Shown here one piece after another: positions 43,544 through 52,914 of a DNA stretch of 64,000 nucleotides. Below the pieces are notes generated by a model, which had not been told where the DNA came from, did no database searches, and saw nothing but the letters and a program-made list of their open reading frames with translations. The stretch covers positions 186,001 through 250,000 of the forward strand of contig NZ_WPIK01000002.1 in assembly GCF_009754915.1 (NCBI RefSeq). Direction: 5' to 3'. Each line of letters begins with the position of its first letter. Positions within the stretch are counted from its first letter, which is position 1. The position numbers and the translations under genes are program-made. The DNA comes from Mucilaginibacter arboris. Lineage in GTDB: Bacteria > Bacteroidota > Bacteroidia > Sphingobacteriales > Sphingobacteriaceae.

Positions 43544-45481
43544 ATGAGAAGAAAAAATATTACAATACGCCTGGCAATATTGCTTGCCATTGCAAATGTA
43601 ACTGTTACTGTGGCCTCGGCAGGGGTACTGGACAGCATTGATCTTACCCGGAAAGTTGTGCCGCTTGTGCCTTTAGATATGGATAGGGTTGCTGAAGTGT
43701 CAAACATGCTGCCGCAAACACCAAAAGGCTTTGGCGATCCTTATCAAAATCGTTCCGTTTGGGATAAATTAGATCATAACCCTAAATACTCTCAGGTAAT
43801 TAAAGTAGCAGAAGGTTATTTAAACAAGCCTTTTCCGGCCTGGAGCGACGAACAATACCTTTTATATTTTACCAAAGGAACAAGGCCCGGGGGCGAGAAA
43901 ATGATGAAAGACAGGTTGAGTTGGCTGGCGCCCCTTGTTTGGGCAGAATGTCTGGAGAATAAAGGCCGCTTTGTGCCTACCATCCAAATGGTCTTGAATG
44001 AGCTGATCCATCAAAAGTCATGGTCGCTGCCAGCTCATGATAAAAATAAGCAAAATATCGAGGGCCGTAATTATACTGTTGATCTGGGTGCATCAGGTTT
44101 TGCCCAAAATGTGGCGCAAGCTGTTTACTTATTAAATGATAAACTAACGCCGGAGTTGCGTGCAGAGGTTTTGAGCCAAATGAACAAGCATGTTTTTACC
44201 CCGGTTTTAAGATCGGTAGCAACAGGAAATAAAGACAGCTACTGGTTAACGGTAACCAGCAACTGGAACTCCGTTTGCCTGGCAGGTGTTACCGGTGCAG
44301 CTTTAGCCATTATACCTGATAAACAGGAAAGGGCCAAGTTTGTAACAATTGCCGAAAGGTATTCTAAAAACAGCATAGCAGGGTTTACAGATGAAGGCTA
44401 TTGCACAGAAGGTCTGGGATATTACGATTACGGTTTCAGTAAGTATATTCTGCTTCGCGAAAGTATTTTACAGGCAACCAATCATGCGATTGATTTATTT
44501 GCCGATCCGAAAGTAAAACGGATAGCCCTGTATGCACCTAATCTTGAAATTATGAATGGTATTTATCCCACTATTGCCGATTGCCATGTAGGGATAAAAG
44601 CACCGGCCGCGATACTGTGGTATTGCAACCGCAATCTGGGTTTGGGGCTGAAAAAATATAATGACCTTACTTTTGCCGGAACCGCTAACCTTTGTGACGA
44701 TGTCATGCACGCCTTTCCTAATTCGGCTTCGGAAAGTAAAGTTGATGTAAACACGTCAAAATCAACATCCGGGCCACGCTCTTATTTTAAAGAAGCCGGG
44801 GTATTGATAGAACGTCCAATTACGGGTTCGCAAGCCATGATGGGTGCAGCATTAAAGGGCGGCAACAACAACGAGATCCATAATCATAATGATGTTGGTT
44901 CTTTTAGTATAACAGTTGGCGAAGAAATGCTGATGGGCGATCCGGGCGGGCCTTCTTTTTACACAGCAAAAACCTTTGGCCCTGAACGTTACACTTATAA
45001 ACTACTGGCATCTTATGGACACCCGGTACCATTAGTTGCAGGGCAAGAACAACACGAAGGGGCAAGCGCCCAAGCCAAAATATTAAATACCAAATTTACC
45101 GATAAGGAAGATCAGTTTATAATGGACATTTCCTCGGCATATACAGTGCCGGCTTTAAACAAACTTGTTCGGACATTTACCTATAACAGGGAAAAATTGG
45201 GTTACCTGACAGTAAAAGATGATTTTGAATTTAAAACCAGGCAAAGCTTTGAACTTGCGCTGATAACACGTGCCAAATGGAAACAGATTGCTCCAGATCA
45301 AATAGAGTTTGATGGTCAGAAACAAAAAATGATCGCAACGATCAAAACAAAAAACGGCTTCATTGTAAAATCTGAAACCATCGAAGAAAACGCACCTGCC
45401 TTTACCCGGTTAGGCCTTGTACTGCCTGCTGCAGAAGCAGGAACTGTTACTGTGGTTTTTACTCCAATTAAATCAAACTAA
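43544..45481 (+). CDS. Heparinase II/III-like polysaccharide lyase
   Basis: An exported lyase of 645 residues with a signal peptide (1-26). The N-terminal alpha/alpha toroid runs to about 390 (SNWNSVCLAGVTGAALAII, EGLGYYDYGFSKYILLRES). A beta-sandwich follows with the heparinase II/III signature NEIHNHNDVGSFSITVGEEM, which holds the conserved His/Asp cluster. Such enzymes cleave uronate-containing polymers (heparan, alginate, ulvan and others) by beta-elimination. The 3-bp spacing to the next gene and the nearby GH105 indicate a uronate glycan operon. The exact PL family is not assigned. Confidence 0.88.
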   Translation: MRRKNITIRLAILLAIANVTVTVASAGVLDSIDLTRKVVPLVPLDMDRVAEVSNMLPQTPKGFGDPYQNRSVWDKLDHNPKYSQVIKVAEGYLNKPFPAWSDEQYLLYFTKGTRPGGEKMMKDRLSWLAPLVWAECLENKGRFVPTIQMVLNELIHQKSWSLPAHDKNKQNIEGRNYTVDLGASGFAQNVAQAVYLLNDKLTPELRAEVLSQMNKHVFTPVLRSVATGNKDSYWLTVTSNWNSVCLAGVTGAALAIIPDKQERAKFVTIAERYSKNSIAGFTDEGYCTEGLGYYDYGFSKYILLRESILQATNHAIDLFADPKVKRIALYAPNLEIMNGIYPTIADCHVGIKAPAAILWYCNRNLGLGLKKYNDLTFAGTANLCDDVMHAFPNSASESKVDVNTSKSTSGPRSYFKEAGVLIERPITGSQAMMGAALKGGNNNEIHNHNDVGSFSITVGEEMLMGDPGGPSFYTAKTFGPERYTYKLLASYGHPVPLVAGQEQHEGASAQAKILNTKFTDKEDQFIMDISSAYTVPALNKLVRTFTYNREKLGYLTVKDDFEFKTRQSFELALITRAKWKQIAPDQIEFDGQKQKMIATIKTKNGFIVKSETIEENAPAFTRLGLVLPAAEAGTVTVVFTPIKSN

Positions 45482-45484
45482 TCC

Positions 45485-46351
45485 ATGAAGATACTTTTTA
45501 GATTTTTAGCGTTCGTTCTACTGATGTCAGCCGTATGCACAGGTCATGCCCAAAATGGGGGTGCGAAACACCAGTTTCAAGTGTACAGTTTTATTGTATA
45601 TGCCGGTTATACCGAAAACGGTACTATTGTTAAGGCTTCTCACCAGGAATTACAACAGTATCTTCGAGCCTACGGCTTTCAGGATTTAAATTTAATTTAC
45701 GAGCAGAAGATGCTTGATTATCCGGGCGGGGATAAGAAGAACGGGGTGCCAAATCCTGAACGCATACAGGCACTTGCACAGACAGCGCGTGTTTATCCTA
45801 ACACCCCGGTTTCGTTAGACTTGGAAGGCTGGGACAGATGGGATACCATCAAAACACCGTCAAGGATGATCGAGGTGATCAATGCGTTTAAAAAGACAAA
45901 TAAAGTATCAAAAATAGGTTTGTATGCCACCGTGCCGCCAAACACCTATGCCTATTCGGAAAATATCAGCCGGTTTGATAAGGTAAACAAGGCATATTCA
46001 GCGGTGGCCGCCTCGGTAGATTATTTTAGCCCATCCCTTTATAATTACGATACAGACACCGTTAACTGGAATAAGGCAGCAATTTATAACATCAATGCCT
46101 GTAAAAAATATAATTTTCCGGGTAAACCCATCCTTCCGTATATCACCCCGGAAGTGAACCATAAAGGGGTTAAAAGAATGCTTACCTACGATGAAATGAT
46201 GGGCCACTTGCAAATGTTGTACAGCTTAGGGGCTAAAGGTGTACTCCTATGGACAAGCAGTGGTATGCGTGATGAACAGGGGCAAAAGATATATGTGGAT
46301 ATAAATACAGGCTGGGCTAAAGCAGTCAAAGATTTTATAGCAAATCATTAA
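45485..46351 (+). CDS. Putative hyaluronidase-like (GH56-type) glycosidase
   Basis: A 288-residue exported protein (signal peptide ending GHAQ) without an obvious bacterial annotation. Two features recall GH56 hyaluronidases: VSLDLEGWDRW, with D112-x-E114-x-W like the catalytic D-W-E-x-W of HYAL1 and bee venom enzyme, and the C-terminal strand YSLGAKGVLLWTSSG (about 247-260), like their GAAGVVLWxS. SPSLYNYD sits where they have YPSIY. The sizes suit a TIM barrel. It is translationally linked to the lyase upstream (3 bp). An endo-hexosaminidase role in the same glycan is inferred; the homology is by eye only. Confidence 0.55.
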   Translation: MKILFRFLAFVLLMSAVCTGHAQNGGAKHQFQVYSFIVYAGYTENGTIVKASHQELQQYLRAYGFQDLNLIYEQKMLDYPGGDKKNGVPNPERIQALAQTARVYPNTPVSLDLEGWDRWDTIKTPSRMIEVINAFKKTNKVSKIGLYATVPPNTYAYSENISRFDKVNKAYSAVAASVDYFSPSLYNYDTDTVNWNKAAIYNINACKKYNFPGKPILPYITPEVNHKGVKRMLTYDEMMGHLQMLYSLGAKGVLLWTSSGMRDEQGQKIYVDINTGWAKAVKDFIANH

Positions 46352-46367
46352 TATACGTAAAAACCTG

Positions 46368-46484
46368 ATGCTTCTTTTAGCACCTAAAAATCATTAAACC
46401 TCATATGATTTTGCATGTGTACCTCCCTCTCCTGTGGAGAGGGCCGGGGTGAGGCTTAACAATTTATAGTGATAAAAGAAGCAT
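46368..46484. repeat. Paired inverted-repeat element, type A core
   Basis: A 117-bp copy with the hairpin CCCTCTCCTGTGGAGAGGG and CCGGGGTGAGGC in the core. It begins 16 bp after one stop codon and ends 45 bp before the GH105 start, so it occupies nearly the whole gap. Confidence 0.86.
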
Positions 46485-46529
46485 GTCCCCATATCCTTGG
46501 CCATTAAACTGGCTTTAATTAGCTTTCAG

Positions 46530-47657
46530 ATGAAAATAGTTTATAATTTAGTATTGATTTCCCTTTTATTTTTACCGGGTTTAACAAAGGCTTCCGGTTT
46601 AGAACCGACAGCACCTAAGGCAGACAGTACCTATAAACTCATGAAAAAGGTAGCTGACTGGCAATGGAATGAGTTGGAAACCAATGGCTGGAAAAACCCG
46701 AAAACGGATTGGACAAATGGTGTAATGTACACGGGGATGATGGCCTGGGCCAAAATTGCCAGCAATAACACTTACTATGATAAACTGCTTGACGTGGGTA
46801 AAAGCCTGGATTGGAAAATAGGCCCTAACCGCAGTTTTGCTGATGATTATTGTATCGCCCAAACTTATACGCAATTATACGGCATTTATAAAAATCCAAT
46901 ATATATTGCCGACTTTAAAAATATGGCCGATTCATTGGTTTCGGTGCCACATACAGAACCTTTATTATGGGTTAATAAGATACATCTGCGGGAATGGGCC
47001 TGGTGCGATGCTTTGTACATGGCCCCTGCGGCCCTGGTTAATTTAAGCAAAGTATCGCACGACAAAAAGTACATGGATACCGCCAGTAAACTTTGGTGGA
47101 AAACTAGCCAGTACCTTTATGACCAAGACGAGCATTTGTTTTTTAGGGACAGCCGTTATTTTACCCAAAAGGAAAAGAACGGTAAAAAGGTTTTTTGGAG
47201 CAGAGGTAATGGCTGGGCAATGGCCGGCCTTGTCAACTTGCTATCCAACATGCCTCAAAATTATCCTAACCGCAATAAGTTTATTGCCCAATTTAAGCAA
47301 ATGGCCGAAAAGATAGCTGCTTTACAACAAAGCGATGGCACCTGGCACGCCAGCCTGCTCGATCCGGATAGTTATCCATCCAAAGAAACCAGCGGTACCG
47401 GGCTGTTTTGTTATGCGCTGGCCTGGGGCGTTAATCAACAAATATTATCCTGCAACAAATATTGCCCGGTTATTAATAAGGCATGGGAGGCCTTGGCTTC
47501 TTCCGTACATCCCGATGGTAAACTGGGGTTTGTGCAGCCCATCGGTGCATCGCCGGATAAGGTAAGTTTTGACAATACCGAAGTTTATGGTGTTGGTGCG
47601 TTTTTACTGGCCGGTAGCCAAATATTGATCTTAGAGAAAAATAGGGCCCAGCAATAG
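46530..47657 (+). CDS. GH105/GH88 unsaturated uronyl hydrolase
   Basis: A 375-residue (alpha/alpha)6-barrel hydrolase; ATG 46530 gives a clean signal peptide, whereas TTG 46497 does not. The catalytic Asp candidate is D160 in WAWCDALYMAPAAL. Other GH105-type blocks are WSRGNGWAMAGLVNLL, SDGTWHASLLDPDSYP, TSGTGLFCYALAWG and the terminal YGVGAFLLAGSQIL. These enzymes remove the 4,5-unsaturated uronate left by lyases, so it acts directly after the lyase at 43544 (and perhaps the PL6). GH105 is favoured over GH88 by the RGNGWA motif. Confidence 0.88.
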   Translation: MKIVYNLVLISLLFLPGLTKASGLEPTAPKADSTYKLMKKVADWQWNELETNGWKNPKTDWTNGVMYTGMMAWAKIASNNTYYDKLLDVGKSLDWKIGPNRSFADDYCIAQTYTQLYGIYKNPIYIADFKNMADSLVSVPHTEPLLWVNKIHLREWAWCDALYMAPAALVNLSKVSHDKKYMDTASKLWWKTSQYLYDQDEHLFFRDSRYFTQKEKNGKKVFWSRGNGWAMAGLVNLLSNMPQNYPNRNKFIAQFKQMAEKIAALQQSDGTWHASLLDPDSYPSKETSGTGLFCYALAWGVNQQILSCNKYCPVINKAWEALASSVHPDGKLGFVQPIGASPDKVSFDNTEVYGVGAFLLAGSQILILEKNRAQQ

Positions 47658-47700
47658 CAGGTGTTTTAGAAGCTATATCAATGTATCAAGGTGATTTTAC

Positions 47701-47794
47701 ATGCTTCTTTTATCACCTAAAAAATAAAAAATATTTACGCTTTTTGTATTGGTACATCTTATAAAAACAAAATTTACAGGGATAAAAGAAGCAT
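47701..47794. repeat. Paired inverted-repeat element (94 bp)
   Basis: Left arm ATGCTTCTTTTATCACC at 47701, right arm ACAGGGATAAAAGAAGCAT ending 47794, outer arm ATATAAATTTAAACAGCC ending near 47827. The unit finishes about 10 bp before the GH20 start codon at 47838. Confidence 0.85.
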
Positions 47795-47837
47795 GATAAA
47801 TCAAGCGGATATAAATTTAAACAGCCTCCATAAATAT

Positions 47838-49460
47838 ATGATGAAAAAGTTTGTTTTAGTTTTGTTGGTGATGTTGGGTAACCGCTTAATTGCCCAGCAA
47901 TGCGCAATTATCCCTTTACCTGCCCACATCGAAACCGTAAGTGGTAGTTTTAAAATCAACAATTCTGTATCCATTGCTTACGCCAACAACATTTTGCAGA
48001 ACGAGGCGGGTTACCTGCAACAGCAATTGCTAAAGTACAGTGGTCTTGCATTAAGTATCCAGCAGTCAGCAAATACAGCGGCAATTCAACTTAATTTAAC
48101 TAAACCGGGCAAAAAGGTTGATGAAGCGGCATACTCGCTTGAAATAAAACCAACAGGGGCAAAAATTACTGCGGCAACACCTCAGGGCATTTTTTATGGG
48201 ATAACCTCATTGCTCCAATTGGTCCGTCTGGGCGAAGTGAAGAATAATACAGTTAGCATCAATTGTTTCAGCATAACCGACCAGCCACGTTATGCCTGGA
48301 GAGGTTTGTTGTTGGATGAATCGCGCCATTTCTGGGGTAAGCAAACGGTAAAGCAATTGTTAGACTGGATGGCATTTTACAAACTCAATAAATTTCATTG
48401 GCACCTAACCGATGAGCCCGGCTGGAGGATGCAGATCAAAGCTTATCCCTTGTTAACCCTGATAGGCGGAATTGGTAACTATAGCGATAAACTGGCGCCA
48501 GCCCAGTACTACAGCCAGGAAGATATTAAAGAGATTATTGCCTACGCCAAAGAGCGCTTTATTGAGGTGATACCAGAAGTTGATATGCCCGGCCATGCCA
48601 CCGCGGCAAACAGGGCCTATCCGGCGTTTAGCGGCGGCGGCTCCGCAAAATATTCGGATTTTACTTTTAATCCTGGTAAAGATAGCACCTATACCTATTT
48701 AACAAATATTTTAAGGGAAACCGACGCGCTATTTCCATCACAAATGATACACCTCGGTGGCGATGAAGTAAGTTTTGGTAACGAGAAATGGAAAACCAAC
48801 GCAGAGGTCCAAAAGCTTATGCAGGATAAAAAACTGCCCGGTTTGCTGGAGGTTGAACATTATTTTACCAAACGCATGGCAGATAGTTTATTTAAACTAA
48901 ACAATAAGGTTTTACTTTGGGACGAAGCCGCCGACAGCGATTTGCCCAAAGATAAAACCATTATTTTTTGGTGGAGACATGATAAAAAAGCGCAATTTAA
49001 AAAGGCACTTGATAAAGGTTATGACATCGTATTATGCCCGCGCATCCCTTTTTACTTTGATTTTGTGCAGGATACAACCCAGCACTTTGGCCGTAAATGG
49101 CAGGGTGATTATGTGCCTTTGGATAAGTTATACAACTTTACTACGGCTGATTTAGGCATAGCCAAAGTGCAGCAGAAACAAATATTAGGGGTACAGGCGG
49201 CACTCTGGACAGAGAATATTTCAACCGAAGCAAAATTACAGTATATGCTATTTCCGCGGATAACTGCCTTAGCCGAAACCAGCTGGGGCGCAGATGGCCA
49301 AAAGGATTTGCCCCGGTTTAAAGAGCGTGTAAAGTTGCAATTAAAATTGTACCAGCAGGATGGTTTATATTTTTACGACCCTTTTCATCCTAATCAAACA
49401 CCCGAACCTTTGTCGGCAAAAGAATTAGGACTACTTAAAGATCAAATGCAAAAACCATAA
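47838..49460 (+). CDS. GH20 beta-N-acetylhexosaminidase
   Basis: A secreted GH20 enzyme of 540 residues. An ATG at 47793 lies inside the repeat arm and gives a poor signal peptide, so 47838 (MMKKFVLVLLVMLG, cleavage near LIAQ) is chosen. A GH20b domain is followed by the barrel (YAWRGLLLDESRHFW) with catalytic D309-E310 in IHLGGDEVSFG. It lacks the C-terminal modules of the GH20 at 7665. In this operon it would trim beta-GlcNAc or GalNAc from the non-reducing end after the uronyl hydrolase has acted, giving alternating degradation of a hexosamine-uronate chain. Confidence 0.93.
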   Translation: MMKKFVLVLLVMLGNRLIAQQCAIIPLPAHIETVSGSFKINNSVSIAYANNILQNEAGYLQQQLLKYSGLALSIQQSANTAAIQLNLTKPGKKVDEAAYSLEIKPTGAKITAATPQGIFYGITSLLQLVRLGEVKNNTVSINCFSITDQPRYAWRGLLLDESRHFWGKQTVKQLLDWMAFYKLNKFHWHLTDEPGWRMQIKAYPLLTLIGGIGNYSDKLAPAQYYSQEDIKEIIAYAKERFIEVIPEVDMPGHATAANRAYPAFSGGGSAKYSDFTFNPGKDSTYTYLTNILRETDALFPSQMIHLGGDEVSFGNEKWKTNAEVQKLMQDKKLPGLLEVEHYFTKRMADSLFKLNNKVLLWDEAADSDLPKDKTIIFWWRHDKKAQFKKALDKGYDIVLCPRIPFYFDFVQDTTQHFGRKWQGDYVPLDKLYNFTTADLGIAKVQQKQILGVQAALWTENISTEAKLQYMLFPRITALAETSWGADGQKDLPRFKERVKLQLKLYQQDGLYFYDPFHPNQTPEPLSAKELGLLKDQMQKP

Positions 49461-49625
49461 ATGTCAATATTCACGCTAATTAAAGCGGTAAACTTTGGAA
49501 AACCAGGAGTAAAAATATTTTTAGCAATTGACGATATTCCTTGTACAGGCTTTTAAACAAAATGTAAGGTTGATGCGGTTAATTTACCAAAAAATATACA
49601 GCAGAATTTTAAATACAAGAATAAT

Positions 49626-50957
49626 ATGAAAAGGAAAATGATTTGTTTTTTGGCCATTCTTTTTTGGGTAACCAAATTGATGGCTCAGCAAAAACCCAAT
49701 ATCGTTTTTATTTTATCTGACGATGCCGGCTACGCCGATTTTAGTTTCATGACCGACCACTTGGTTCCGACACCGAATATTGACGAAATAGCTAAACATG
49801 GCATCAAATTTACTGATGCCCATGTTAGCGCAGCCGTTTGCTGTCCTTCCAGGGCTGGCTTGTTAACAGGTATCAACCAAGCTGAATTCGGTCATGTTTA
49901 CAATTATGTTCAGGGCGTAAAATATAATATACCGAAAGAGGAATTTGGGATCCCTTTAAGTCAAAAACTAATAGGTGATTATTTAAGGCCTTTAGGTTAT
50001 AAAACTGCAATTATTGGGAAATGGCATGAAGGGTTTGCCGAAAAATTTCAGCCCCAAAATCGTGGGTTTGACTATGCCTGGGGATTTTTATGGGGCAGCA
50101 GCCCTTATTTTACGGGTAAGGCCAAACTGGTTTTAGAAGACGGCGTTTCCGTTCCGGCTGATTCCATTCCTTATATGACAGATGCTATCGGCAATCAAAC
50201 AATAAAGTTTATTGAAAAGAACCATCAACAGCCATTTTTTGTATATGCAGCTTTTAACTGTCCGCATACACCTATGCAGGCCAAGCCAGAAGTGCTGGCA
50301 AAATTCAGATCAAAATTTAAAACCGAAGGCAGGGCATTAAATGCGGCTATGACTTACACACTGGATGAAAATGTAGGTAAGATAATAGCAAAGCTCAAAG
50401 AATTAAACCTGTTTGATAATACTTTGATCGTTTTTACCAATGATAACGGCGGGCAAACTGTAGAAAGTTTTGCGGATAATTATCCCTTACGCGGCAGGAA
50501 AGGCGACATTTATGAAGGCGGCATCCGTGTGCCCATGGCGATGATGTGGAAAGGACATATTCCGGAAGGTATTGTTTGTGATAAAGTAGTATCTACGCTT
50601 GATCTGATCCCAACCTTTTTATATGCCGCACAAAACAAACAGGTGCAACCGCAATTAGATGGTATAAGTTTGCTTCCTGTTGGTGGGTTAAAGCATCCAA
50701 AAATGGATAAAAGAATTAGTTATTGGTTTTTGGGCCACGGTATCGGGGCTATTAGACAAGGTGACTGGAAATTGATCTCGCTGCCGAACAAGGCCCCCGA
50801 ATTGTATAACTTAAGGAACGATATTGCCGAAAAGCAGAATTTATACTCAGAAGGGAATAAGCTATCTCAGTCACTCCTAAAACAATATAATGACTGGAAA
50901 GCAAAACTGCCTCCTCCCCTTTGGATGTCCGAAAAACCTGTAAACGACAATAATTAA
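49626..50957 (+). CDS. Type I sulfatase (Cys-type)
   Basis: A periplasmic sulfatase of 443 residues with signal peptide ending LMAQ. The metal site is visible in FILSDDAGYADFS and TNDNGGQT. The formylglycine Cys is C72 in VCCPSRAGLLTG. It follows GH20 after 165 bp of A/T-rich DNA without a repeat element, the only gap of comparable size in this part of the window that lacks one. It probably removes sulfate from a GlcNAc/GalNAc or uronate residue; the subfamily is not assigned. Confidence 0.92.
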   Translation: MKRKMICFLAILFWVTKLMAQQKPNIVFILSDDAGYADFSFMTDHLVPTPNIDEIAKHGIKFTDAHVSAAVCCPSRAGLLTGINQAEFGHVYNYVQGVKYNIPKEEFGIPLSQKLIGDYLRPLGYKTAIIGKWHEGFAEKFQPQNRGFDYAWGFLWGSSPYFTGKAKLVLEDGVSVPADSIPYMTDAIGNQTIKFIEKNHQQPFFVYAAFNCPHTPMQAKPEVLAKFRSKFKTEGRALNAAMTYTLDENVGKIIAKLKELNLFDNTLIVFTNDNGGQTVESFADNYPLRGRKGDIYEGGIRVPMAMMWKGHIPEGIVCDKVVSTLDLIPTFLYAAQNKQVQPQLDGISLLPVGGLKHPKMDKRISYWFLGHGIGAIRQGDWKLISLPNKAPELYNLRNDIAEKQNLYSEGNKLSQSLLKQYNDWKAKLPPPLWMSEKPVNDNN

Positions 50958-51035
50958 ATTAATAAATCGGGTAAATAGCTTTAAAATAGAAACATCACCA
51001 TAGAAACTGCTTAAGCTTATATCACAAAAAACCTA

Positions 51036-51060
51036 ATGCTTCTTTTAGCACTATAAAATT
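51036..51060. repeat. Solitary left arm
   Basis: ATGCTTCTTTTAGCACTATA plus AAATT, with the same left flank (TATATCACAAAAAACCTA) as the element at 34044, but no right arm. It lies in the 465-bp gap 50958-51422, which is otherwise filled by the element described next. Confidence 0.72.
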
Positions 51061-51119
51061 GGGGTTAAAACTTAGTACAATTAAAAAATACTATTGCCTA
51101 TAGATTTTTATATGATGAG

Positions 51120-51331
51120 GTTGTTTAAACTTTTTGGTACCCATTTAAATTTGGTCCTTCGGCATGCCCAGGTTTGGTGCCCATGCTTCTTTTATCGGGT
51201 AAAATTGGTGTTTACATTTAATCACTTAAGACCTATAAGGTTTTCAAAACCTTATAGGTCAGTTGGTGATTTTTAGGTGATAAAAGAAGCATCGGTCCCA
51301 AAAAAGAGGGCCGAAAAAAAGTTTAAACAAC
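51120..51331. repeat. Complete composite element with outer arms and nested palindrome
   Basis: The clearest full-length copy, about 212 bp. The outer arms GTTGTTTAAAC (51120) and GTTTAAACAAC (51321-51331) are exact complements. The inner arms are 51183-51199 (ATGCTTCTTTTATCGGG) and 51270-51292. The reversed type B core holds the palindrome GACCTATAAGGTTTTC-centred at 51230-51260. The left flank module 51120-51182 is the reverse complement of 56472-56533. Confidence 0.87.
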
Positions 51332-51334
51332 TTA

Positions 51335-51348
51335 GATAAAAGAAGCAT
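51335..51348. repeat. Truncated right arm
   Basis: GATAAAAGAAGCAT immediately after the composite element, followed by ATCAAATACTTCGAACAG, a flank also seen after the elements at 13172 and 13366. It is probably the remnant of an older copy interrupted by the 51120-51331 element. Confidence 0.6.
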
Positions 51349-51422
51349 ATCAAATACTTCGAACAGAATCTAAAAAGTTTTAGAAGATAAGCACACAAAT
51401 AATACGTTAAAGACATAGTAGA

Positions 51423-52898
51423 ATGAAACTGAGAAATATATCTGCGATTATTTTTACACTAACTGTTATCGTAACCATAGCCGCGTTCGTCAATCCTAAA
51501 AAGAAGAAAGTTGTGGCCGAAAAGAAACATCCCAACATATTGATCATCCTGGTCGACCAGTTTCGCGGGCAGGCATTGGGATTTGAGGGGAAAGAACCGG
51601 TGATAACGCCAAATTTAGATCTGCTTGCCAAAAATAGTTATGTCGGGTTGCAAATGATAGCCAATTACCCGGTTTGTTCTCCCTCCAGGGCGATGCTGAT
51701 GACAGGGAAGTATCCGCTTAAAAACCACGTTTACGGTAACGTAAATTCTAATACGGCCCCTTATGGCGTTGAACTTCCTGCCGGTATCACTTGCTGGTCC
51801 GACGTATTAAAGGCCAATGGTTACGATAATGGTTATATCGGCAAATGGCATCTTGATTCGCCACACAAACCCTATATCCCCACTTATAATAACGAAGGCG
51901 CGGTGGCCTGGAATGAATGGACCCCGCCCGACCGCAGGCATGGTTTTGATTATTGGTATGCCTACGGCACTTATGACCATCACCTAAAACCCATGTATTG
52001 GGACACCAAGGCCAGCCGCGATAATTTTCATTACGAAAACGAGTGGGGGCCGCAGCACGAAGCAACCAAAGCACTTGAGTTTTTAAGAAATGATAACAAT
52101 AGCTATCGTGATAAAAATAAACCTTTTGCTTTAGTGGTATCCATGAACCCGCCACATTCGGATTACGAAAGTGTTCCGCAGGAATATGTTGATCTATACA
52201 AGAATGTTCCTATGGCAACCTTATTAAAAGACCCTAATATTCCGCCTGCAGGAACTCCTATGGGTGATGAATACCGCAAAAACGTAAAATACTATTATGC
52301 CTGTATCACTGGGGTTGACACACAGGCTGGCCGCATTTTGAATTATCTGAAACAAAGCAAACTCGACGACAATACCATCGTAATATTTATGGCCGACCAT
52401 GGCAATTGCCTTGGCAAGCATGATGAAATTTCAAAAAACAATATCTATGAAGAGTCATTACGGATCCCATTTATCGTTCAATGGAAAGGACACATCAAGC
52501 CTAAAATGGATAACGTTGCGTTGATGAATGTTCCGGATATTTACCCTACTTTGTTAGGTTTAGCTGGGTTAAATAACAAAATCCCCGGTGATCTGGATGG
52601 CAGCAGCATGGCATCCTATATCACTAATGGTCAGGGTAAACTGGGTAACGAACAATATCTTTTAGGTGCAGTGGTCCCGCCCAATACCAATACGGGTTTT
52701 AGGGGGATAAGAACCTTAAAATATAAGTTAGCTTATGTTAGAAAAAATAAGGTGCTGACCTCCTATCTGTTCGACTTAAAAAATGACCCATTTGAGTTAA
52801 ATAATATTTATGCTGAGAACGACAGCATCGTTAAAAGGTTAAGGCCATCTTTGCAAGAATGGTTAAAAAAAACCAATGATAAGTTTTTGCTGCCCTGA
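51423..52898 (+). CDS. Type I sulfatase (Cys-type)
   Basis: A 491-residue sulfatase with an N-terminal signal or anchor helix (about 7-25) followed by a Lys-rich stretch. The metal-binding start is ILIILVDQFRGQALG, with Gln in place of the second Asp seen in the other sulfatases here. The formylglycine Cys is C85 in VCSPSRAMLMTGKYP. A second metal block is IFMADHGNCLGKHDE, where DHGN replaces DNGG. These differences suggest another S1 subfamily and thus a different sulfate position. It ends 16 bp before the CBM9-like gene. Confidence 0.92.
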   Translation: MKLRNISAIIFTLTVIVTIAAFVNPKKKKVVAEKKHPNILIILVDQFRGQALGFEGKEPVITPNLDLLAKNSYVGLQMIANYPVCSPSRAMLMTGKYPLKNHVYGNVNSNTAPYGVELPAGITCWSDVLKANGYDNGYIGKWHLDSPHKPYIPTYNNEGAVAWNEWTPPDRRHGFDYWYAYGTYDHHLKPMYWDTKASRDNFHYENEWGPQHEATKALEFLRNDNNSYRDKNKPFALVVSMNPPHSDYESVPQEYVDLYKNVPMATLLKDPNIPPAGTPMGDEYRKNVKYYYACITGVDTQAGRILNYLKQSKLDDNTIVIFMADHGNCLGKHDEISKNNIYEESLRIPFIVQWKGHIKPKMDNVALMNVPDIYPTLLGLAGLNNKIPGDLDGSSMASYITNGQGKLGNEQYLLGAVVPPNTNTGFRGIRTLKYKLAYVRKNKVLTSYLFDLKNDPFELNNIYAENDSIVKRLRPSLQEWLKKTNDKFLLP

Positions 52899-52914
52899 TC
52901 CTTTTTCTTATCCA

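Noticed and set aside
47793-47837. Upstream ATG for the second GH20
   Set aside because: It begins inside the repeat arm and spoils the signal peptide; ATG 47838 is better.
51094-51276. 60-residue + strand ORF
   Set aside because: It is made almost entirely of repeat arms, flank module and palindrome.
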